Assembly: GCA_003219945.1 (NCBI GenBank)
Contig: QHQV01000251.1
Span: 1-12,921 of the forward strand
Direction of reading: 5' to 3'
Length of the DNA stretch: 12,921 nucleotides
Origin: Verrucomicrobiota bacterium
GTDB lineage: Bacteria; Verrucomicrobiota; Verrucomicrobiia; Chthoniobacterales; UBA10450
Part shown: in pieces, positions 6,067 through 12,921 of the stretch
How the letters are laid out: each line of letters opens with the position of its first letter
Position numbering within the stretch: the stretch's first letter is position 1
Translations under genes and position numbers: made by a program
Notes under the pieces: generated by a model
Seen by the model: only the letters and a program-made list of their open reading frames with translations
Database searches by the model: none
What the model was told of the DNA's origin: nothing

Positions 6067-8070
6067 TCATTGTTGCTGCGCTTTCGGCAGGAAGCGCGAC
6101 ACGATCGCGAGCAGCACGATCACAACTAACGCCAATGCGCCCCAAAAAATGTATCGAGTCGATCTGGTTAGCGTTTGGCCAACCAACAACGGTTTCGGAG
6201 AAAGGTCTTCTTCCGCACCCGCAGCCACGGTGCCGCGTTCCGCCTTCAGAAGTTCAGCGGCCACGAGAGTCAGATCGTAACGCGGAGCGGTTGCATTGAG
6301 ATTGCCATAATATAACCAAACGCTCTGTGTGGGATCCGGCGTCGTTTTGAATACGACACGTGTTACCGGGTAGTAACTGCGAAAGTCTCGCAGCTCGATT
6401 GCGGGGTTGTCGCCGTTGTCTGTTTCGAGAAACAACGTATCGCTTTTGGGACGCGCGTTGAGCTCAATAACCAGATCGCGTTTTGGAGTGTCCGGCGTTT
6501 GGTCCCATGTGGCGCGGCCGAGTTCAGATGCAAGTTTGTCGCCGCGCTCGTCAGTGACTTCTTCCCACAATCGCATTTGCCGATGAAAAAGTGGCGAGGA
6601 CGATGTGCAGACCAGCCGCGTAATCGGTACGCCGGGCTGCGGGAGTTTTAGGGACCAACGCGAAAGGACAGGCTTCTTCGGATCGTTCGCCGCTGCGGCA
6701 TTCAAACTGATCGGACGCGACAATGACGTGCGTTCAAAAAGGAACGGCAGCTGATACTCGCCGCGCACGATGCGAATGTCGCCTTGGTCGGGTTGCGAAC
6801 GAGCCAGCAATTCGGGATCCAGTTCGACTTGTTGCAAGCCGTTTTGCGTGAGCGGTAGAAATTTGCGGAATTTCCATTTCGTGACGTCGATTTGCGCTCC
6901 GGTCAACGTAAGCGCGGCGAGTGCTTCGGGCGGTCTGTAATTTGGATTGGGAACAAGCGCTGCGGGAACAATCTCCGTTGCGGTTGCATTCCTGAGCTTG
7001 CCGCTCAGCACCGAAAGATCGTAGCGCGGCGCAGCGCATTGGGGGTTGCCGCTGAGAAGTGAATACTGGCCGGGTTGGTTTGCGAAAAAAGTCAGGCGCA
7101 CGAGCCGTCTGTCGGCGCGCACGCTATCAATCGAAATTGGTGGGCTATCTTCATTTCGAATCAGCACCAACAACTCGCGTGTGTGGATTTGCGATTCGAG
7201 CGGAATCTCCAGGCGCGCTTCGTTTTTGCCGTTCACATTAAAGCGATAAATCACAGCGTCGGCGATGTTGCGCTCGCGAATGCCGTCGTCACCTACCTCG
7301 GGTACGGCGAGGGTAACAGCGCGTGTGAATACCGGTTCGTTACTCTCGATCCGCAGAGATCCCAAAGTCAGATTCGCTGCGCCAAGATTGAGAGCGACTC
7401 TCGTTGTGCCGGGACTTTCGTCGCGCGATTTGATTGTGACCGCGACCGTTTCGGCAGGAGCGGTTGTGCGCGCCTTGTGCAGGTGCGCTCCGGTGAAAGG
7501 CACCGGTGGCGCCCCCAGTTCGTCTATGGTGACGCGCAAAAATTGCCACGCGCCCTCAGGCACTGAAACGCGCAGTTTCGTTGCGCCGTTCGGCAACTGA
7601 AACAACGAATCCCCGCCGGCGAGTCTGATCCAAGTCCTTCCGTCATTCGATCCTTCGACGTCCGCAGCTTTCATGAAGCGCGTCGCTGGCGTTTCGAGGC
7701 TCACGCCAATGATCGGCGCGCTTGTTCCTGTTTTAAGAATTAGATGCAGCGCGCCGTTCTCGATGATGCTGCGAAATTCGGTTGGCCGTATCGTTGATTC
7801 CGGCTCCGGCAGCAATCGCTCGACGAGATAAGGGCCCTGGCTTCCTGTAGAATCGATAATGCGCAGGTCTTCAAGCCCGTGCTGCGCTGCATCCAGCGTT
7901 GCCGCCGGAACATTCACGCGCACGAGTCCCTTGGCTGGAACCTCGACCGCCTGCGTATTCCGCCATTCGTTAGGATCGAATGCCAGACACGTCTGCGCAG
8001 CGACTACGATCGTCAATGCGACAATGGCGCAGAAGTTATGGAGCGGGTGAGACCGCGGTATTCGCTTCAT
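6067..8070 (-). CDS. DUF3999-type exported, membrane-anchored protein with internal duplication
   Basis: Function unknown. The 667-residue protein has a signal peptide (basic KRIPR, then CAIVALTIVVAA, probable cleavage after CLA at about 30), a large beta-rich extracytoplasmic region and a single C-terminal helix (about 641-660), so it should face the periplasm. Residues 136-150 (VEGSNDGRTWIRLAG) look like a carbohydrate-binding or discoidin-type strand pattern. Two modules repeat: about 246-352 and 493-600 both contain a DSPP/DNPA segment and end in a GN...APRYDL motif. Upstream, DLRI...PYLVER (68-85) echoes DIRI...PFLFER (431-446). The assignment to the DUF3999 type rests on this architecture and on pairing with a DUF2339 gene, a known arrangement in other bacteria. 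The ATG at 8070 overlaps the end of that gene by 35 bases, implying translational coupling. Confidence 0.8.
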   Translation of the reverse strand: MKRIPRSHPLHNFCAIVALTIVVAAQTCLAFDPNEWRNTQAVEVPAKGLVRVNVPAATLDAAQHGLEDLRIIDSTGSQGPYLVERLLPEPESTIRPTEFRSIIENGALHLILKTGTSAPIIGVSLETPATRFMKAADVEGSNDGRTWIRLAGGDSLFQLPNGATKLRVSVPEGAWQFLRVTIDELGAPPVPFTGAHLHKARTTAPAETVAVTIKSRDESPGTTRVALNLGAANLTLGSLRIESNEPVFTRAVTLAVPEVGDDGIRERNIADAVIYRFNVNGKNEARLEIPLESQIHTRELLVLIRNEDSPPISIDSVRADRRLVRLTFFANQPGQYSLLSGNPQCAAPRYDLSVLSGKLRNATATEIVPAALVPNPNYRPPEALAALTLTGAQIDVTKWKFRKFLPLTQNGLQQVELDPELLARSQPDQGDIRIVRGEYQLPFLFERTSLSRPISLNAAAANDPKKPVLSRWSLKLPQPGVPITRLVCTSSSPLFHRQMRLWEEVTDERGDKLASELGRATWDQTPDTPKRDLVIELNARPKSDTLFLETDNGDNPAIELRDFRSYYPVTRVVFKTTPDPTQSVWLYYGNLNATAPRYDLTLVAAELLKAERGTVAAGAEEDLSPKPLLVGQTLTRSTRYIFWGALALVVIVLLAIVSRFLPKAQQQ

Positions 8071-11032
8071 TGTTTTTCGTGGCTACGGCGAGAAACCGCT
8101 GATACAGAAACGACGCGACAATCGCGATTACGGCGACGGCGATGAACGCGCCGATCCGGTAGAGTTGATCAAGCTGAGAAAGATCGTGAAAGAACAGTTT
8201 CACGACTGTAATACCAAGCAATGCCAGGCCAGCGTAACGCGTCGCCGCGATTCGTTTTTGGATTCCGACAATGAGCAGCAGAAGAGCGAACAGCCCCCAT
8301 GCGATGCTGTAGCTCATGTCGCGCGCGAAATTCCCTGAAAATTGAAACGTCAACGCAGCCACGCCTGGTGTGCTGAAGTAATCCGCGATCTCGATATTCA
8401 CAGTGAAAAAGGCGAGCAGCGTGCCGAGTGTGTAAAGTAACGGCCGCACGTTGTGCCCGAGCACGCGATTGCGCGGCGGCGCCAGTAATCGCGCGGCGAC
8501 GAACAGGCAAGCCGTCCCGATCCCGTATGTGTAAAGATACCAATTGAAAATCGGGGACACGGCGCGGGGATGATAACTGAGCACGGCTGGATTGAGCGCC
8601 AGGCGAACGAATACTACGATGAGCAAACCGACGCCGGCCAAACGCAGCCCGGGATGCGGCACCCGATGAAAGAGCCAGCACAGCGCTGCGCCTTCCAGCG
8701 CCCAACCCACTGTGATCCATTGGCGATCGAATTGGATCGGGAAAATCAGTGTGATAAAAAACAGCGCCGCGCCGCCGAAGAGCGCCAGTTGCGCGTTGCG
8801 TGCCTGGCTCGTGAGCGGTGTGCGTTTTAACAGCACGAACAATCCAAGTAACGCTGGCATCGCAAATGCCGCTGGCACCAGACCGGGAACTCCACTGGGG
8901 TACGCAGTGCGAACGAGCTGGTAGATGAGATAAAACTGCAATGGACCAGCAAGCGCTGCTGTCGCCCACGGGACGGTTTTTCCAGCAAACCGTTTATGGA
9001 AAACGAACGGAAAGATCGTGAACAGGGCATAAAACCCGAGATACCAAATCAGCGGCGGCGTTGCGCGAGTGGCGTCGAAATGTTCGAAATGCCACGTGTG
9101 CTCCAGCCCGAGCACGGAGACGAGCGCGACCGCCGGGAGCACATCAAGCGAAAAGATCTCGCTCATGCCGAGAAGCAAAATCACCAGCAACAAGCCCAGA
9201 CCAAATATAGGCAACGGATTTGCCAGCGGTAACTGCAGCGCCACCATTATGAGCAGCAAAAACGGCAACGTCGCGGAGAGCGCGGGAAGTTGAACCGAGA
9301 GATTTGCCGGGTCGGTAATATTGCCGAACAGGTTTGGCGCGCGCGTTCCCGGCGCAATCAAACGGCGGCACGCGCAACTTACGGCAACGAAAAAGAAAAT
9401 CGCGAAGCCGGCGAGTACGAGCAGCGCCGTCGGCAACCCAGTGAGCTCAGTCGGGATTCGTAGCAGCCACGCACCGACCGCGATGAATGTGAGCACGAGC
9501 ACGGCGATGATGGGCAGCAGAGTCGCAGTCGCTATCGCCAGAACAATTGCGAGGACGTCGATGATTAACACGAACGGCCAGACCAGCAGTGAAAGCTCGG
9601 TGAGTCGGAAAATCGGTATCAGCACAAGCAGAAGGGCGAACGCAGGAAAGATGTGAGTCCACCGCGGAACCTCGATGTTGTGCAAACGTTGCAACGAGAT
9701 CGGCGCTGCTGCATGAAACAGTGCGAAGACGAAATAGAATCCGAGCGCGGTATACATGTGACCGATAGTCAGGTAATTGCCCGTCCATGCGCCGAGAAAA
9801 GTAAATGCGGCGAGTCCTGCTAGGATTTGGGCAGCGCCGAGCTTTCTTCCGATCAGAATTAATGCCAGCAAGCCAAGGTCGATGACGAATAGATAGGTGA
9901 ACAATAGCGCCGGCCGATGCGCGACCGCATGGAAACCAAGCAGGTAAAACGCCGAGAACATTGCGACCGCCGCGAGACCGATCGCGCACGCGGAAAGTGT
10001 GGTGTTCGCTTTATCGGTACGCTTTGCCCATGCGGCCGCGGCCAGGAACAGCGCCTGAAACCCAACAAACACCGCCATAAAGATCAGGACTCTGTTACCG
10101 GCGAAATATTTCTCCGGAACAAAGAACGCGCGGACCCATGCGAATTGCATCAGCGCCGTTCCAATCGCGCCCAGGATCGGCAGCGCATTCCAGCGTTGCC
10201 GTTGCGCCAGCGCGAGCAGACCGATATCGAGCAGCGCGATGTAACCGAAAAGTCCGAGCGGATTGTCCTGGTTCGTTGAGAGCAAAATGGGCGTGAGAAA
10301 TCCACCGGCGATCCCGAGTACCGCGACGATGATGGCGTTCAACCGAACGGAAAGCAGAAACGCGACCGCTGTGATCAGCATCATTAACAGAAACGTTGGA
10401 ATCAGACCAAAGAACGCGAAGTGATAGTAAGCTCGACAGGCAAAGGTGACTGCGTAAAGCACCAGGATGCCGGTCGCGCAGAGCGTTTGCGCAGTCACAG
10501 CGTTTTCTTTCCGTTTGAGAAGCAAACCGCCAACAACAAGAACGGCGCCGACGACGAACCCGATCGCAATCCGCAGCTCCGGCGGGATCAAATTGTGCTC
10601 GAACGAATATTTCACGAAAAACGCGATGCCGAGGAAAAGCGCGAGCCCGCCGATCCAGGCGAACAATTTCGCGCCCATGAATTGCTCCCAATCAATCGGC
10701 GGTTTGATCGCTCTAGCGATTTGCGGCGCGCTCGGCCCGAGAAGTTCTCGCGGGATTGGCGGCGGCTGCGGCGTTGCCGTGGATACGACCGGAACAGGTA
10801 TCATCGGTGGAACGGCTTCTACTCTTGGCTGGGGCGCCGCCACTGCTACCTCGGATTGCGCAGCCGAAACCGTTTGCGGCCGCAAGTTGCGCAGTTCGTT
10901 TTCCAGGGATGACAATCGCTTCACGAGATCGTCAACGGCGTGTTTTGCGCGGTTCGCTTTCCATAGTGCGACAAACGGCAGAACGAGAATCGCGATGACA
11001 AAACCGATTATAAGAAAACCTAGAAATTCCAT
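8036..11032 (-). CDS. DUF2339-family large polytopic membrane protein
   Basis: Function unknown; an inner-membrane protein of 998 residues. Residues 2-24 form an N-terminal helix, 28-50 a short predicted coiled coil (AVDDLVKRLSSLENELRNLR), and 51-105 a Pro/Ala/Val-rich linker. The hallmark DUF2339 entry segment DWEQFMGAKLFAWIGGLALFLGIAFFVKY begins near 114. The rest is an almost unbroken series of hydrophobic helices, roughly 25 or more, up to a final one near 965-985. I chose ATG at 11032 because it starts directly with the first membrane helix; the frame extends to 11149, but that prefix is hydrophilic, overlaps the divergent lysR start and is unlike the family. The DUF3999-type gene overlaps its 3' end. 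The pairing suggests a membrane core with a periplasmic partner; a role in envelope or polysaccharide biology is speculation. Confidence 0.9.
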   Translation of the reverse strand: MEFLGFLIIGFVIAILVLPFVALWKANRAKHAVDDLVKRLSSLENELRNLRPQTVSAAQSEVAVAAPQPRVEAVPPMIPVPVVSTATPQPPPIPRELLGPSAPQIARAIKPPIDWEQFMGAKLFAWIGGLALFLGIAFFVKYSFEHNLIPPELRIAIGFVVGAVLVVGGLLLKRKENAVTAQTLCATGILVLYAVTFACRAYYHFAFFGLIPTFLLMMLITAVAFLLSVRLNAIIVAVLGIAGGFLTPILLSTNQDNPLGLFGYIALLDIGLLALAQRQRWNALPILGAIGTALMQFAWVRAFFVPEKYFAGNRVLIFMAVFVGFQALFLAAAAWAKRTDKANTTLSACAIGLAAVAMFSAFYLLGFHAVAHRPALLFTYLFVIDLGLLALILIGRKLGAAQILAGLAAFTFLGAWTGNYLTIGHMYTALGFYFVFALFHAAAPISLQRLHNIEVPRWTHIFPAFALLLVLIPIFRLTELSLLVWPFVLIIDVLAIVLAIATATLLPIIAVLVLTFIAVGAWLLRIPTELTGLPTALLVLAGFAIFFFVAVSCACRRLIAPGTRAPNLFGNITDPANLSVQLPALSATLPFLLLIMVALQLPLANPLPIFGLGLLLVILLLGMSEIFSLDVLPAVALVSVLGLEHTWHFEHFDATRATPPLIWYLGFYALFTIFPFVFHKRFAGKTVPWATAALAGPLQFYLIYQLVRTAYPSGVPGLVPAAFAMPALLGLFVLLKRTPLTSQARNAQLALFGGAALFFITLIFPIQFDRQWITVGWALEGAALCWLFHRVPHPGLRLAGVGLLIVVFVRLALNPAVLSYHPRAVSPIFNWYLYTYGIGTACLFVAARLLAPPRNRVLGHNVRPLLYTLGTLLAFFTVNIEIADYFSTPGVAALTFQFSGNFARDMSYSIAWGLFALLLLIVGIQKRIAATRYAGLALLGITVVKLFFHDLSQLDQLYRIGAFIAVAVIAIVASFLYQRFLAVATKNNEANTAVSPAP

Positions 11033-11086
11033 TGGTTGTTGGGGTTTGGCTGGATCACTCCGGCTGTGCGACAGAGGATAGCTGCT

Positions 11087-11114
11087 TTGCGTGGCGACTG
11101 TGAATTGATAAAAA
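11087..11114 (+). promoter_or_regulatory. Possible lysR promoter
   Basis: TTGCGT (11087-11092) and TAAAAA (11109-11114) are 16 bases apart, matching 3 of 6 and 4 of 6 positions of the sigma-70-type boxes. The pair lies about 28 bases ahead of the lysR ATG, inside the 109-base gap shared with the divergent DUF2339 gene. The match is weak. Confidence 0.25.
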
Positions 11115-11141
11115 TGACGGATTTCATCGACCCTTTCGATC

Positions 11142-12074
11142 ATGAACATTCATCATCTGGAGTTGTTCTAGTTCGTCGCGAAACACGGCGGCATCACAGC
11201 GGCGGTGCGCAATATTCCCTACGGCATTCAGCAGCCAGCCGTCAGCGGGCAAATTGCAAAGCTGGAGGAATCACTCGGCACGAAGCTTTTCCAGCGGCGT
11301 CCATTCGCGCTCTCGCCCACGGGCACGGAGCTCTTCGACTTCATCCGGCCGTTCTTCGAGAACATTGATGTTGTCGCCGAAAGGTTGCGCCAGAACAGTT
11401 CGCCGCAATTGCGCATCGCGGCTCCGGCGATCGTGCTGCACGATTATCTGCCGCAAATCTTGCAGCGCGTTCGCGCCGAGTTCCCGGCGTTCCGGCTTTA
11501 TCTGCACGAAGCGACGCGCACTGATGCCGAACGATTGCTTTTGGCTCGCGATGTCGATCTCGCCATTATGCTAATCGACAAAAAATCGCGCGCCGGAATT
11601 CAGGTGCGACCGCTATTGGAACTGCCATTAATTCTGTTAGTGGACAAAAAGTCCAAGCTGACGCGTGCTGAAGAGTTATGGAAACGCGACAAAATCGAGG
11701 AAACTCTGGTGTGCTTTTCACGGAGCGATCCGGTTCATGCGTATTTTCAGCGCGGCCTTGAGCGGCTCGGCGTGGAATGGTTTTGCGGAATCGAAGTTAC
11801 ATCCGAGCGATTGATCCAGCACTACGTCGCCAGCGGTTACGGGATCGGTTTGACGGTCGCGGTGCCGGGCTTCAATCCACCGCCGCAACTGCGCGCACTT
11901 CCGTTGTCGGACTTCCCGCCGGTGGTCGTGGGTGTTGCATGGTCCGGCAAACTTCCCAACATCGCACGCCAACTACTGGCAGAACTCGACATCGAGGCAA
12001 CGACGCAACGGGCGCGTATCGGAAAACGCGGATCGCGATCCGCGGCGACTTCTTTCAGTCGCGTTCGGCTTTGA
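11142..12074 (+). pseudogene. LysR-family transcriptional regulator with in-frame amber codon
   Basis: LysR-type regulators bind DNA through an N-terminal winged helix and sense a ligand with a periplasmic-binding-protein-like domain. From ATG 11142 the frame reads MNIHHLELF, then TAG (11169-11171), then FVAKHGGITAAVRNI and the classic QQPAVSGQIAKLEESLGTKLFQRR helix, followed by a normal-looking ligand domain. Ignoring the stop, the product is 310 residues, the family's usual size. The TAG falls where homologues usually carry Tyr or Arg in helix 1, so a single base change (for example TAC or TAT to TAG) explains it. The longest open frame after it starts at GTG 11205 (289 residues) and would lack the first part of the DNA-binding domain. 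The rest is intact, so the lesion is recent, a sequencing error, or read through. It is divergent from the DUF2339 gene; the last 20 bases overlap the convergent DUF1059 gene. Confidence 0.8.
11169..11171 (+). other. Premature TAG in the lysR reading frame
   Basis: Codon 10 of the frame from ATG 11142. It lies between LELF and FVAKHGG, both of which match the LysR family N-terminus in the same frame, so no frameshift is needed to explain it. Confidence 0.9.
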
Positions 12075-12246
12075 GCATTTGCTTGATCTGCTCTCGCAAC
12101 TCCGGCGTGTTCTGGTGCCCGTGCGCGGAGACGGCATGCTGCACCGCCGCGTCCAGCACTTCGTCTTCCGTGCCGGAAATTTTAATCGAACAATTCTTTT
12201 CGCTCGGGTAATCCCTGCAATCAATAGATTTTCTTTGCGCTGCCAT
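12055..12246 (-). CDS. DUF1059 family small protein
   Basis: Function unknown; a 63-residue soluble protein. It matches the DUF1059 pattern: IDCRDYPSEKNCS with cysteines at residues 10 and 19, ISGTEDEVLDAAVQHAVSAHGH with histidines at 37, 42 and 44, and the tail TPELREQIKQMLKAE. The Cys and His residues could bind metal; that is inference. ATG at 12246 gives the normal length and N-terminus. It lies 19 bases downstream of the peroxiredoxin gene on the same strand, so the two are probably one operon, consistent with an oxidative-stress context. Its 3' end overlaps the 3' end of the convergent lysR frame by 20 bases. Confidence 0.9.
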   Translation of the reverse strand: MAAQRKSIDCRDYPSEKNCSIKISGTEDEVLDAAVQHAVSAHGHQNTPELREQIKQMLKAERD

Positions 12247-12265
12247 CGGTGATTTCCAGTTTAGC

Positions 12266-12805
12266 TCAGCTCTTCTTTAGTTCCGCCAAATCCTTTAGCA
12301 CTTGTTCGCTGTGCTCGGCTGGTTTGACACCGGTATACACCTTTACGATCTCGCCGTCGGGATTAATGATAAACGTGTTACGCGCGGCGAGCTTTTGTCC
12401 CTTGTAATCCATCACCGACCCATACTCGGTGGAGACCTTCGCGTCGGGATCCGCGAGTAATTTGAAATTGAGCCCTTCCTTCGCGCAAAAGTCTTTGTGC
12501 GATTGCGCTGTATCGACACTCACTCCGAGAATGACTGCGCCGGCATCACCATACATTGCGTTGTCGCGCTGGAAATTACGGGCTTCCAGCGTGCAACCAC
12601 TGGTGAAATCTTTGGGATAGAAATAAAGGACCACCCATTTACCGCGGTAATCTTTGAGGCTTACCTGCGAACCGTCGCCGGTAGTGAGACTGAAATCCGG
12701 TGCGGGCTTTCTGACTTCGGGCTGCGTTTGAGATTCTGTTGCCGCCATGGATGTGAACGTCGCAAGACCCACGACGGCTGACAAGATCGTGTTTGTAATT
12801 CTCAT
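12266..12805 (-). CDS. Exported PrxQ/Bcp-type peroxiredoxin
   Basis: Thiol peroxidase that reduces hydrogen peroxide and organic hydroperoxides. The 179-residue protein starts with a signal peptide (MRITNTILSAVVGLATFTSMAA, cleavage near 22), so it should act in the periplasm, unlike the cytosolic E. coli Bcp. The core follows: PAPDFSL (35-41), the active-site segment YFYPKDFTSGCT with peroxidatic Cys71, and Arg142 in LAARNTFIINPDG. The resolving cysteine found five residues later in E. coli Bcp is Arg76 here. A second cysteine, Cys107 (HKDFCAKEG), lies 36 residues after the first, the spacing known for Bcp proteins whose resolving cysteine is in helix 3, such as that of Xylella. ATG at 12805 is needed for the signal peptide. 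No clear ribosome binding site is visible. The DUF1059 gene follows. Confidence 0.93.
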   Translation of the reverse strand: MRITNTILSAVVGLATFTSMAATESQTQPEVRKPAPDFSLTTGDGSQVSLKDYRGKWVVLYFYPKDFTSGCTLEARNFQRDNAMYGDAGAVILGVSVDTAQSHKDFCAKEGLNFKLLADPDAKVSTEYGSVMDYKGQKLAARNTFIINPDGEIVKVYTGVKPAEHSEQVLKDLAELKKS

Positions 12806-12921
12806 GATTCACTGTTGAAGCGTAGACGCACCCAGTCAAGGGATGACAAGTCGGGCACCGGTCATTCGGTAAATTGACTTGCTCTCGGTGACGGCTTTTG
12901 AATGAATAAACGCCTAATGCA
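12806..12921. other. Upstream region of the peroxiredoxin gene, window edge
   Basis: This 116-base stretch holds no gene that I can support. It should contain the peroxiredoxin promoter on the minus strand. On the plus strand a TTGACT box (12874-12879) suggests a second promoter heading out of the window, but no good -10 box is seen at the right spacing. Confidence 0.3.

Noticed and set aside
8169..8969. Minus-strand frame of 266 codons
   Set aside because: It is an alternative frame inside the DUF2339 gene, rich in Arg and Ser, as expected of a shadow of hydrophobic coding sequence. The same holds for 9447-9989 and 10095-10691.
12874..12910. Plus-strand promoter at the window end (TTGACT box)
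   Set aside because: No acceptable -10 box at 16-18 bases and no visible gene start before the window ends.
1..12921. Defence island, CRISPR array, prophage, insertion sequence, tRNA or rRNA
   Set aside because: I saw no direct-repeat array, transposase, integrase, restriction or nuclease gene, and no tRNA-like or rRNA-like sequence in either strand.

Overview
The window is a bacterial chromosomal segment, moderately GC-rich by eye. It carries ten protein-coding genes plus one broken regulator, with no tRNA, rRNA, CRISPR array, insertion sequence or phage gene that I can see. Weak or absent Shine-Dalgarno sites, the long L28 protein, a CACGAAACAC-type inverted intergenic element and several membrane or hypothetical families suggest a soil or freshwater Verrucomicrobiota (Chthoniobacterales-like). 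That placement is inference from memory of such genomes, not a search.

Layout. 1-1141 (minus strand): the N-terminal part of an MscS-type mechanosensitive channel, cut by the window edge, with the acyl carrier protein gene acpP upstream of it. 1322-2803 (plus): an unrecognised protein with an Arg-rich disordered segment, convergent with rpmB (L28, 2864-3124, minus) across a perfect hairpin. 3364-4401 (plus): a Gfo/Idh/MocA-type oxidoreductase in which the usual catalytic Lys and His are replaced. 4415-5926 (minus): an alpha/beta hydrolase followed by a six-helix membrane protein. 5936-6046: an imperfect inverted-repeat element. 6067-11032 (minus): a large DUF2339 polytopic membrane protein whose gene overlaps that of a membrane-anchored DUF3999-type protein. 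This is probably one envelope complex of unknown function, and the DUF3999 protein contains an internal duplication. 11142-12074 (plus): a LysR-type regulator, divergent from the DUF2339 gene, with an in-frame amber codon at codon 10. 12055-12805 (minus): an exported PrxQ/Bcp-type peroxiredoxin and a DUF1059 protein, probably one operon.

Two genes are housekeeping (acpP, rpmB); the rest are envelope, stress or unknown functions. There is no convincing defence island, biosynthetic cluster or mobile element. The least-described parts are the DUF2339/DUF3999 pair, the catalytically altered oxidoreductase, the broken LysR gene and the small intergenic inverted-repeat elements. Every non-genic stretch is under 300 bases; the longest, 3125-3363, holds a hairpin element.
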